From assembly GCA_964517495.1 (NCBI GenBank), contig CAZFER010000144.1, forward strand, positions 1-6,407: a DNA stretch of 6,407 nucleotides, read 5' to 3'. The stretch is from CAZFER01 sp964517495. GTDB taxonomy: Bacteria > Hinthialibacterota > Hinthialibacteria > Hinthialibacterales > Hinthialibacteraceae. Position numbers and translations under genes: made by a program. Positions 1 through 5,979 of the stretch are shown here, piece after piece (within the stretch, counting starts at the first letter, position 1; each line of letters begins with the position of its first letter). Below the pieces are notes generated by a model. That model did not search any database. It was given only the letters and a program-made list of their open reading frames with translations, and was not told the DNA's origin.

Positions 1-229
1 ATCGAATGTAAGCAAAGCATTCTAACGATTCTATGATGAAATGGTCGAGAGGTTTAAGGTAAGTATTGGCAAAATGCTGGCTGGTTAAATTACCGATGGG
101 TAATCCTGTTTTGCGTTCCAAGGGAGTAAAGAGATCATCATCCTGATAGTATTCAAACAAGAAAGAATTCCTTTGGAAGACGCCTGCCCACAGACTCCAC
201 AAGCATACAGCATCTAAGATTAGAAGGAT
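1..229 (-). pseudogene. Reverse transcriptase fragment (DGR-like motif 4), runs off the left edge
   Basis: The minus strand reads open from 229 to the window edge (76 codons). The second half is clearly reverse transcriptase palm: EYYQDDDLFTPLERK, then GLPIGNLTSQ, then FANTYLKPLDHF, then FAYIR. The catalytic YxDD box would come next and lies outside the window. The segment IGNLTSQ fits the (I/V/L)GxxxSQ form of motif 4 known from reverse transcriptases of diversity-generating retroelements, where most other RTs have QGxxxSP. An in-frame TGA at 230-232 closes the frame on the N-terminal side. No ATG lies in the frame, and no RT fingers region (motifs 0-3) was found in any frame of 230-340. The gene therefore looks 5'-truncated, or shifted near 200-230. 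The first ~25 residues (about 229-150) are less convincing than the rest. No template or variable repeat was seen nearby. RT identity is strong; DGR membership is moderate. Confidence 0.75.
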
Positions 230-339
230 TCATTTTAGAGAAAAAAACGAGTGGATTTTCACCTTAAATTTCCTTCATTTTTGTCTTGACAATGGGGTAC
301 ACCTCACCTCATTATCAACATATTTTTCCTTGGATTAAG

Positions 340-1518
340 TCAATTGTATAAATCCCAATTTAAAATCGTTGATGTTAAATGCATAGTGTCAATAATATCT
401 TGTACGAGTTTTATACCAGCATACTGATAGTCATAAGAATAATCTATGCGATATTCAGTGTAATTTATTCCGAAGACGAGGATCATACCGCTTTGTGGGA
501 GGTAGTACCATCCAGTAAACGTACCTGGATTATATCCTGTGTGGCTTAAATGTTGTCGTCCTGATTCTCCTGTTTTGCTTTCTATACCATAACCATAGAT
601 GGTGGATGGAGAGATTGGAGTTGTCATTTGACTGAGAGTTTCTTGGCTAAGGATTTTTCCTAAAAAGAGATTACGAAAAAATACCAAAAGATCCTCCACT
701 GTGGAAACTCCACTTCCCGCGGTCCAATCCCAACTAAAGTTCCAATTACCTATGTTTAATATTTCATTCGAATCATCGAATAGTGCATAGCCTGGTGTAT
801 AAGGAGATTCAAGTGTTCCTTCACGAGTCAAACGAGTGCGAGTCATTCCAAATGGTTCAAAAAGATAGTTTTTTGTTAATTGATTGACAGTATCATTTCC
901 AGCTTTTTCAGCAATCATACCTAATAAATAGTAACCTGAATTGCAATAGGAGTAATCCGTTCCGGGATCAAAATTCGGAGGATATTTATTTATCACTTTG
1001 ATCACATCTTGTTCAGTTACCTGGGTTTTGGGAAAGTTAATCGTTTGCTCATATATTTCCAATGTGTTTTCATGGTCGTGTAATCCGCTGGTATGATTCA
1101 AGAGCATTGAAATTGTTATTTGATCGCCATTAATGATTTCTCCTGGCATCCAATCATCCAACGTATCGTCAAGTGATAGTTTGCCTTCTTCAAAGAGTTT
1201 CAAAATTAGAGATGCCGTAATTGTTTTTGTAACACTTGCTAACCGTAACTGAGTATCCACAGTCATGGATACCTCTGATTCAATATTGGATATCCCCGAA
1301 CAGCCAATCCATTGCTCACCCCAAGCATCAACTCCCACGATTATTCCTGGTGCTTTTTCTTCATGAATAAATTGATCGATAATTGTTTGTAATTTATCAG
1401 CAGGAATGTTGTAAGTCAAAAATTGTTGAGATGCAAATCCACTAAATTGAACAAATGTAAAAAGAAAGATAAACGAAAGAATAACTTTCATGTTTTTTTG
1501 CCAAGATATTTTTAACAT
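340..1518 (-). CDS. Exported serine hydrolase, beta-lactamase / penicillin-binding (class C-like) family
   Basis: From the chosen start the protein has 392 residues, normal for the beta-lactamase-related family (class C enzymes, D-aminopeptidases, Pbp-type esterases). Visible catalytic signatures are SVTK (SxxK, nucleophile Ser95), YCN (YxN, Tyr191) and HTG at 326-328 (the KTG-box equivalent), plus the family segment LLNHTSGL near 139-146. The N-terminus is a signal peptide: Lys-rich start, hydrophobic stretch VILSFIFLFTFVQF, likely cut near GFAS-QQ. It should act outside the cytoplasmic membrane on a peptide, ester or cell-wall substrate; the true substrate cannot be read from sequence. ATG 1518 is chosen because AAAAGGA (1535-1529) precedes it by 10 nt. 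An ATG at 1491 would also keep the signal peptide, and the open frame extends up to an ATG at 1578. A weak promoter guess is TTAACA at 1575-1570 with a poor -10 17 nt later. It stands alone; antibiotic resistance should not be assumed. Confidence 0.93.
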   Translation of the reverse strand: MLKISWQKNMKVILSFIFLFTFVQFSGFASQQFLTYNIPADKLQTIIDQFIHEEKAPGIIVGVDAWGEQWIGCSGISNIESEVSMTVDTQLRLASVTKTITASLILKLFEEGKLSLDDTLDDWMPGEIINGDQITISMLLNHTSGLHDHENTLEIYEQTINFPKTQVTEQDVIKVINKYPPNFDPGTDYSYCNSGYYLLGMIAEKAGNDTVNQLTKNYLFEPFGMTRTRLTREGTLESPYTPGYALFDDSNEILNIGNWNFSWDWTAGSGVSTVEDLLVFFRNLFLGKILSQETLSQMTTPISPSTIYGYGIESKTGESGRQHLSHTGYNPGTFTGWYYLPQSGMILVFGINYTEYRIDYSYDYQYAGIKLVQDIIDTMHLTSTILNWDLYN

Positions 1519-1528
1519 AATAAACATA

Positions 1529-1535
1529 TCCTTTT
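1529..1535 (-). promoter_or_regulatory. Ribosome binding site for the serine hydrolase
   Basis: The minus strand reads AAAAGGA here, 10 nt before ATG 1518. Two other in-frame ATGs (1527 and 1578) lack a usable site: 1527 is almost touching this one, and 1578 has none. This is why the shorter start with a clean signal peptide is preferred. Confidence 0.5.
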
Positions 1536-1654
1536 CATCTGCAAATATATTGCTAAGATTCAATAATTCTGTTAACAATATTACTTAATTTTGGTTCATC
1601 CCGAAAGTGCTGTGCATCACATGAATCACATCCATCATTTCATTCCAACACATC

Positions 1655-1710
1655 TGTTGGCAACGCTCAGAAAGTGACCCAGGGCAACGTTTGGAAATTG
1701 ACCCACCTTG
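1655..1710. mobile_element. IS21-family-like end remnant, no transposase genes
   Basis: On the minus strand this stretch reads GGTGGGTCAATTTCCAAACG followed by a second, related unit with GGGTCACTTTCTGAGCG, ending in GCCAACA. IS21-family elements typically carry several such 'GGGTCA(A/C)TTT' direct repeats at their ends, where the transposase binds. If the outer tip is at 1655 (TGTTGG on plus), the element body should extend to the right. No istA (DDE transposase) or istB (AAA+ ATPase) coding sequence is present there; the sequence runs instead into a truncated helicase. This is best read as a decayed or deleted IS copy of which only one end survives. Family assignment rests on recalled resemblance of the end repeats, not on a search. 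The flanks 1519-1654 and 1706-1837 hold no gene I can support. Confidence 0.5.
1659..1705. repeat. Tandem imperfect direct repeat, two 23-bp units at 24-bp period
   Basis: Unit 1 is 1659-1681 and unit 2 is 1683-1705. Both begin GGCAACG and end TGACCCA, share a central GAAA, and match at 19 of 23 positions. The mismatches cluster in the middle. Two close direct units at about two helical turns are what one expects for paired transposase binding sites at an insertion-sequence end. Confidence 0.8.
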
Positions 1711-1837
1711 GGTGTTATTTTGCTTGGGGTAGGAGTGGAAATCTAGGGTGAGGTGAGAATAGGTGGGCGAAGGTTTTTTAGATTTTAACAACTAGATTAT
1801 AGAAGGATATGGATTGGTATTGTGACTGTGGACCGGG

Positions 1838-1871
1838 TGGATAACTGCGAGGTTGTTTTCGCAGTTATCCA
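1838..1871. repeat. Perfect 13-bp inverted repeat with 8-nt loop
   Basis: TGGATAACTGCGA (1838-1850) and its exact complement (1859-1871) surround the loop GGTTGTTT. A second, looser pair, CTGTGGA (1826-1832) and TCCACAG (1891-1897), brackets it. No T-run follows on either strand, so this is not an intrinsic terminator. The right outer arm ends at the point where the helicase homology stops (about 1896). The hairpin may therefore mark a mobile-element end or a recombination junction. Confidence 0.85.
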
Positions 1872-1895
1872 AGCGGCAGACGCGGCGCGATCCAC

Positions 1896-2105
1896 AGGCC
1901 CCAGGCGGGCGCGCATGGCGTTGGCCGCGTTGCGCGTGAATGTCAGCCCCAGGATATTCTCCGGCGGTACGCGGCGCTCATGAATCAGGCGATGGATTCG
2001 CTGCGTCATCGTGAGCGTTTTCCCTGACCCCGGCACGGCAATGACGATCGCGACGCCATCTTGAAAATTCACGGCTTGTTTTTGTTGCTCATTCAATTCA
2101 GGCAT
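1896..2105 (-). pseudogene. UvrD-like superfamily 1 helicase, N-terminal fragment only
   Basis: The first 70 residues are a clear SF1A helicase start: Q motif LNEQQKQAVNF (4-14), Walker A AVPGSGKT (23-30, Lys29), then motif Ia LTFTRNAANAMRARLG (54-69). Homology stops at Gly-Pro 69-70. The frame then runs ~32 unrelated residues to a stop at 1797, through the 13-bp hairpin. Motifs II to VI, including the DExx box, are absent, and no later helicase part was found in any frame to the left. A full protein would be roughly 600-750 residues, so this cannot be an active motor. The start is firm: AGGAGG (2122-2117) lies 11 nt upstream inside the nuclease tail, and the two genes are 3 nt apart. Its former role would be unwinding DNA for the neighbouring nuclease in repair or recombination, by analogy with AddAB/RecBCD. 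The fragment was probably created by deletion linked to the IS-like end nearby. Confidence 0.85.
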
Positions 2106-2108
2106 TGA

Positions 2109-2927
2109 TTAAATGGCCTCCTCTCTTTCAAACCACGAATCACAGTGCTTCTTGTAAGCGCAGCCCGCGCACTTCCAGGAGGAATCATTGGGAATGAATA
2201 CCTTCTTCTGAATGCCGTCCCAGACCCGCAGAATCTTTTTCCGGGCGCGTTGTTCATCCGCCTCCGTTCGGATGGTGTAATACTGCTCGAATTTCGGCGT
2301 CCTGGTTTTGATCAGGCAATCGAACTTGAGCAGTATCTCCTGATGAGAGAACCCGAATTCCTTCACCGCCATGCTGTAGACGGTTAATTGCAGGCTTTCA
2401 TCAATCTCCTTGCGGCTGAAACTTCTCGAAGTGGTTTTGAAGTCAGTAATAATCAAGTTGCCGCCTTCATCCTCTTCCACCAAGTCCATCACTCCGATAA
2501 CGGGAACCGGCAACCCCTCCATCGTAAAGGAAAAGGGAATCTCCGCGCCCATTACCTTGTATTGATTGGGGGGATTCTGCGCGTAATACGCGGCCAGCAT
2601 CGTCATCCCTTTTTCTAACAGAGAATCCGCGCTTTCTCCTTTCTTGAATTGAATGGATTCATTCTCTCTTACGCTCTCATTCCACGCGGAGGCAAAACGC
2701 GCTTGCAGTTCCTCCGGGGATTTTTGATGCTTGTTTCTCTTGGCGTTATTGAACTCTTCAAGCGCCTTGTGGATGCAAGAGCCGAAGAGCAAAGCGTCCG
2801 CCGTGAACTCGGGCGGAATGCCGTCCACGCGGCTGAACTTGTAACTCAGGCCGCAATCCATATAAGAATTGATTGATGATGCGGACAGATGTGGCGACTG
2901 CCGTAATTCCTGAATGCTTAGATTCAT
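2109..2927 (-). CDS. RecB/Cas4-type PD-(D/E)XK nuclease with probable Fe-S cluster
   Basis: This 272-residue protein belongs to the PDDEXK_1 superfamily (RecB C-terminal, AddB and Cas4 nucleases). Residues counted from ATG 2927: motif I His53 in FGSCIHKALEEF; motif II Asp148 in VIGVMDLV; motif III Asp162-x-Lys164 in ITDFKTT; motif IV Gln180 and Tyr184 in LQLTVYS. The set is complete, so metal-dependent DNA cleavage is likely. Cys25 near the N-terminus (SYMDC) and a C-terminal C-x2-C-x5-C (Cys253, 256, 262) match the four ligands of the AddB/Cas4 4Fe-4S cluster. ATG 2927 is preferred because AGGAG (2940-2936) precedes it by 8 nt; the frame continues to an ATG at 2987 that would add 20 residues unlike the family. 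It is followed at 3 nt by a helicase start, so the pair was an operon for DNA end processing. There is no cas1 or cas2 nearby, so a CRISPR role is not supported. Its partner is now truncated, leaving the nuclease orphaned. Confidence 0.93.
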   Translation of the reverse strand: MNLSIQELRQSPHLSASSINSYMDCGLSYKFSRVDGIPPEFTADALLFGSCIHKALEEFNNAKRNKHQKSPEELQARFASAWNESVRENESIQFKKGESADSLLEKGMTMLAAYYAQNPPNQYKVMGAEIPFSFTMEGLPVPVIGVMDLVEEDEGGNLIITDFKTTSRSFSRKEIDESLQLTVYSMAVKEFGFSHQEILLKFDCLIKTRTPKFEQYYTIRTEADEQRARKKILRVWDGIQKKVFIPNDSSWKCAGCAYKKHCDSWFEREEAI

Positions 2928-3019
2928 CAGGCGTACTCCTCTCTGAAAATGGCGGGGCGAAGCATGTGAAAGTACCTCCCGACGCATACGAAATTATTGA
3001 AGAAATCTTGACGTGAAGC
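2927..3019 (-). other. Short open frame overlapping the nuclease start: tail of a lost gene or leader peptide
   Basis: A minus-strand frame ends at TGA 2929-2927, sharing its A with the nuclease ATG (TGATG), the classic form of translational coupling. The frame is open back to a TGA at 3070-3068. Its last ~30 codons read SRQDFFNNFVCVGRYF then HMLRPAIFREEYA. The 5' part of the open frame beyond about 3020 is AT-rich like the right flank, so a real gene would have been cut near 3020. Alternatively, translation could start at ATG 2965, which has GGGAGG (2980-2975) 9 nt upstream, giving a 12-residue peptide coupled to the nuclease. I do not recognise a family. Either reading would explain why the cassette has no obvious promoter of its own before the nuclease. 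Confidence 0.3.
2936..2940 (-). promoter_or_regulatory. Ribosome binding site fixing the nuclease start
   Basis: AGGAG on the minus strand, 8 nt before ATG 2927. It decides between this start and the in-frame ATG at 2987, which would add 20 residues. The site lies inside the short open frame that ends in the overlap TGATG, so translation of that frame would run over it. Confidence 0.7.
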
Positions 3020-3036
3020 ATTTTTTACGATAAAAT
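3008..3036 (+). promoter_or_regulatory. Sigma70-type promoter for the WD40-LRR gene
   Basis: TTGACG (3008-3013) and TAAAAT (3031-3036) are separated by exactly 17 nt, with 5 of 6 matches to consensus in each box. Transcription would begin near 3043, leaving a leader of about 74 nt before ATG 3117. The -35 box lies in the last bases of the GC-rich cassette and the -10 box in AT-rich DNA, so the promoter straddles the composition boundary. Confidence 0.6.
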
Positions 3037-3057
3037 TGGATGTAACCCAAAAAAACA

Positions 3058-3100
3058 GAGAAATTTCTCAGGTAAAATGGGAAATCCCAGTTCATATGAA
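3058..3100. repeat. Cluster of three short palindromes in the WD40-LRR leader
   Basis: GAGAAATTTCTC (3058-3069) is a perfect 12-bp palindrome. TGGGAAATCCCA (3078-3089) has 5-bp arms around AA, its centre 20 bp after the first. TTCATATGAA (3091-3100) is a perfect 10-bp palindrome. They lie between the predicted start of transcription (about 3043) and the start codon. They could be binding sites for dimeric regulators or small RNA hairpins. No regulator gene is in the window, so the role is open. Confidence 0.4.
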
Positions 3101-3116
3101 AAATCCTGGATAAAAC

Positions 3117-5900
3117 ATGAGAAAAGTATTTATTATGAAATATATTCTATCAATTGTTTTATTTATTCTTATCAATCCAATTAGTGTTTTTTCTCAGAAT
3201 CATGATTATATTGAGTCGCCGATTAAGACCTATGGTATTGGCAATATAGAGGGTGCTTTTTTCTCTCACGACGAGTCGCAAATAATATCCTTTGGAGCAA
3301 GAGGTTTATATTTTTGGGATTTATCAAGCGGTGAAATCGTTAGGCATATTGATACACCCGGTCATTATATTTGGTCGGCGGCATTATCGTCAAACGGAAA
3401 ATTGATATTAACCGGCGGAGAAGATAACAGTGCAAAATTGTGGGATGTTAAAACAGGCGCAATTACACACACGTTTAAACAAAATTGGCATTCAGTGCGA
3501 AAGGTCTCATTTACCCCTGATGATACGACGGCGATTGTTTGTAATATAGATATTTACAATAACAAAACTACTTTATTGTTCAAATTATATGACGTTAACA
3601 CAGGCGAATTAAAAATTATATTCCCATCAGACATTTCCAGTGGCGTCATTTCAATCGATTTTTCTCCGACCGAACCGCTCATGATAACCGGCCGTTACAA
3701 TGAAAAAGCGGAGATTTGGAATTATCTAACGGGCGAACTGATACATACGTTTACGCATAGCCAATATAATAATGGTGCTGCATTTTCATCAGATGGAAGA
3801 ACAATTGCCGTCACTTCCATACAAGATATCTATATATTCAATCGTAGTGATTTCTCCGTCAAAGATATCTTGTATGGACATGCAGCTGGTGTTAATTCCG
3901 TTGTTTTTTCCTCTGACAGCTCAAAATTATTATCTGCAAGCGCGGATGATACGGTTATCCTGTGGGATTCCATTTCAGGACAGATAATTCATGTTTTTCA
4001 AGGCCATGATAAAGATATCAATACTGGAACACTCGATGCTGAATCTGCCTTTTTTTCCTTGGATGAAACAAAAGTATTAACCACGGGAAGAGATGGTTCC
4101 GTAAAATTATGGGATACATTATCCGGTGAATTTATACGCTTATTTGATGTCCCATTGGATTCCCTATCCGCAACCGTTTCACCAAACGGTCATCAGATAC
4201 TCACCAAACACATGGATAATTTAAAATTATGGGATCGTGCTTCTGGTAATTTAATTCATACTTTTCGGGGGCATACTAACAGCTTTCAGTTCTGGGATGC
4301 TGTATTTTCTCCTGATGGTACTAAAATCCTTTCCGTTAGTTATAAATCAGCCCAATTGTGGGATGTAGATAGCGGTAATTTCATTCTTAATTTTGAAGGT
4401 TTAACCAACTGGGTAAGAGAAGGCGTTATTTCTCCGGATGGAAGTAAAGCTATATTTGGTCAGTGTGGCGGTGGTTATGTGTTAGCAGATGTATCGACCG
4501 GTGAAGTTATAAAAAAAAATCACGATCATGTTTATACAGTAAATACACTTGCATTTTCACCAGACGGAACAAAATTTCTTACGGGTAGTGATGACAAGAC
4601 AGCAAAACTATGGAATGCTAATACATACGAATTGCTGCATACTTTTGAGCATGGAAGTCGCGTACAATCCGTAGTTTTTTCTCCCGATGACACAAAGATT
4701 TTAACGACAACTGCAAATGCCGCGATTTTGTGGGATATTATAACAAAAGAAGAGATCTATTCCTTTTATCTTGATAAAAGCGATTCATTCAATACAGCGT
4801 ACGACGCTGTATTTTCAATAGATGGGAGTAAAATTGTAATTGGTAATGATGATGGTATATTACATATTTGGGATATTTCAAAAAAATCCTTACTAAATCT
4901 CTATGTGGGACATACCAATGGAATATCATCTATTCAATTCTTGCCGGATGGTGAAACATTCTTATCGAATAGTTATGACGGAACCTCAAGATTGTGGAAA
5001 ATCAATCCCGAACATTTTGCACCGAATATTAATAATTCTACTTATTTCCCCGATCCGCATTTTTTATCCTATATCCAAGAATTGATGGAAGCCTCTCCAG
5101 AAGACGAGTTTACGCCATTGCAAGCGCAATATGTTAAAGGAGTGTGGCCATCGAATAGCGAAATTCAAGATCTTACTGGAATAGAGTTTTTTACGGAGAT
5201 AACATCTTTCGGGATGACAAATACAAAAGTCGAATCCATTGACTTATCGTTTGCACCAGACATTTATTTAGTTAGAATCAGAGATAACGCTTTTTTGAAA
5301 GAAATAAATCTATCTCAGAATTTTAATCTTGAATACATCGATTGCGAGAACAATCAATTAGAAACGTTGCATTTGCCGAACAATTCTAAATTAACAAAAA
5401 TTACATGCTATGATAATAAACTAAAATCGCTCAACGTCATTAATCAGCCATTATTATTTGAATTATTATGCTATCACAACCAAATGTCAACGTTAACCGT
5501 AATTAACACGCCTTCATTGGAGACGATCTCCTGCGAGCATAATCAAATCGCTACATTAAACTTACCTTATATACCGAATCTTGTAAGTTTGAGTTGTCAA
5601 TACAACCAATTAACACAAATAAATGTTTCGCAATGTCCTAAATTACAGTACCTAGATTGTTCATGTAATATATTAACGGACATATCATCATTAGCGCATA
5701 ATGATGGTATTGGCGAAGGTGATGATATCAATATTTCATTTAACCGTCTTAAACTTGACGATTGGCATCATGTTCTTGAGATTCGAGAACGTCCAGGAAT
5801 AGAGCGATTTGTCTATTCTCCTCAGTTTGACGATAATGAATTTCCTTTTACCTATGAATTCGCTGATACAGCGGTAGAATCCTGGATGCTTCATGATTGA
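3117..5900 (+). CDS. Exported WD40-repeat / leucine-rich-repeat protein (two seven-bladed propellers plus LRR)
   Basis: This 927-residue protein begins with a signal peptide (hydrophobic YILSIVLFILINPISVF, likely cut near VFS-QN) and lacks a lipobox Cys. Fourteen WD40 blades follow. Their closing Trp-Asp positions are W67, W109, Y158, W201, F241, W283, W332, W372, W415, A457 (degenerate), W499, W539, W585 and W627, so two complete seven-bladed propellers are predicted. Residues ~644-695 resemble the N-cap that precedes bacterial LRRs (FPDPHFLSYI, then IQDLTGIEFF). LRR units begin at about 698, 720, 741, 762, 783, 804, 825 and 846; the last five steps are exactly 21 residues, with a Cys ladder (C743, 764, 785, 806, 827, 848). 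A short cap ends the protein. No membrane anchor or sorting tail was seen. Both domains bind proteins; no catalytic motif exists, so it is probably an exocytoplasmic scaffold with unknown partners. ATG 3117 has only a weak GGA 6 nt upstream; ATG 3135 keeps the signal peptide and is an alternative. Confidence 0.93.
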   Translation: MRKVFIMKYILSIVLFILINPISVFSQNHDYIESPIKTYGIGNIEGAFFSHDESQIISFGARGLYFWDLSSGEIVRHIDTPGHYIWSAALSSNGKLILTGGEDNSAKLWDVKTGAITHTFKQNWHSVRKVSFTPDDTTAIVCNIDIYNNKTTLLFKLYDVNTGELKIIFPSDISSGVISIDFSPTEPLMITGRYNEKAEIWNYLTGELIHTFTHSQYNNGAAFSSDGRTIAVTSIQDIYIFNRSDFSVKDILYGHAAGVNSVVFSSDSSKLLSASADDTVILWDSISGQIIHVFQGHDKDINTGTLDAESAFFSLDETKVLTTGRDGSVKLWDTLSGEFIRLFDVPLDSLSATVSPNGHQILTKHMDNLKLWDRASGNLIHTFRGHTNSFQFWDAVFSPDGTKILSVSYKSAQLWDVDSGNFILNFEGLTNWVREGVISPDGSKAIFGQCGGGYVLADVSTGEVIKKNHDHVYTVNTLAFSPDGTKFLTGSDDKTAKLWNANTYELLHTFEHGSRVQSVVFSPDDTKILTTTANAAILWDIITKEEIYSFYLDKSDSFNTAYDAVFSIDGSKIVIGNDDGILHIWDISKKSLLNLYVGHTNGISSIQFLPDGETFLSNSYDGTSRLWKINPEHFAPNINNSTYFPDPHFLSYIQELMEASPEDEFTPLQAQYVKGVWPSNSEIQDLTGIEFFTEITSFGMTNTKVESIDLSFAPDIYLVRIRDNAFLKEINLSQNFNLEYIDCENNQLETLHLPNNSKLTKITCYDNKLKSLNVINQPLLFELLCYHNQMSTLTVINTPSLETISCEHNQIATLNLPYIPNLVSLSCQYNQLTQINVSQCPKLQYLDCSCNILTDISSLAHNDGIGEGDDINISFNRLKLDDWHHVLEIRERPGIERFVYSPQFDDNEFPFTYEFADTAVESWMLHD

Positions 5901-5979
5901 TTTTTGGTAACGTTTTACTCTTCTGAAAAATAAATTACGCCGACTGTTATTTTCGAGGCGGTTCTGCGTTTTATATAGC

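Noticed and set aside
291..313. Possible hairpin AATGGGGT / ACCTCATT after the serine hydrolase
   Set aside because: On the minus strand, where a terminator is needed, the stem has an A-C mismatch and no proper T-run follows.
286..315. Plus-strand promoter-like TTGACA with CATTAT 18 nt later
   Set aside because: It would fire into the antisense of the serine hydrolase with no plus-strand gene downstream, and the -10 box is poor.
300..1755. CACCTCACC (300-308) and its complement (1747-1755) flanking the serine hydrolase, as transposon ends
   Set aside because: A 9-bp match is expected many times by chance in a window of this size, and the similarity stops immediately on both sides.
1585..1791. 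Minus-strand open frame of 68 codons (starts MLKSKKPSP)
   Set aside because: It has no ribosome binding site or recognisable domain, and reads straight through the IS21-like direct repeats. Non-coding IS end sequence often gives such a frame.
1836..1846. DnaA-box-like GGTGGATAA as part of a replication origin
   Set aside because: Single near-match with no cluster, no AT-rich unwinding element pattern and no origin genes nearby.
1838..1871. Integron attC site
   Set aside because: TAAC and GTTA are present, but the outer bases do not fit RYYYAAC/GTTRRRY and the stem is perfectly paired, lacking the extrahelical bases of attC. No integron cassette pattern is present.
2145..2876. Plus-strand open frames opposite the nuclease
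   Set aside because: They are antisense to a gene with complete catalytic motifs and show no domain of their own.
2109..2927. CRISPR-Cas4 assignment of the nuclease
   Set aside because: No cas1, cas2 or repeat array is in the window, and the linked gene is a UvrD-like helicase, which fits an AddB/RecB-like repair role better.
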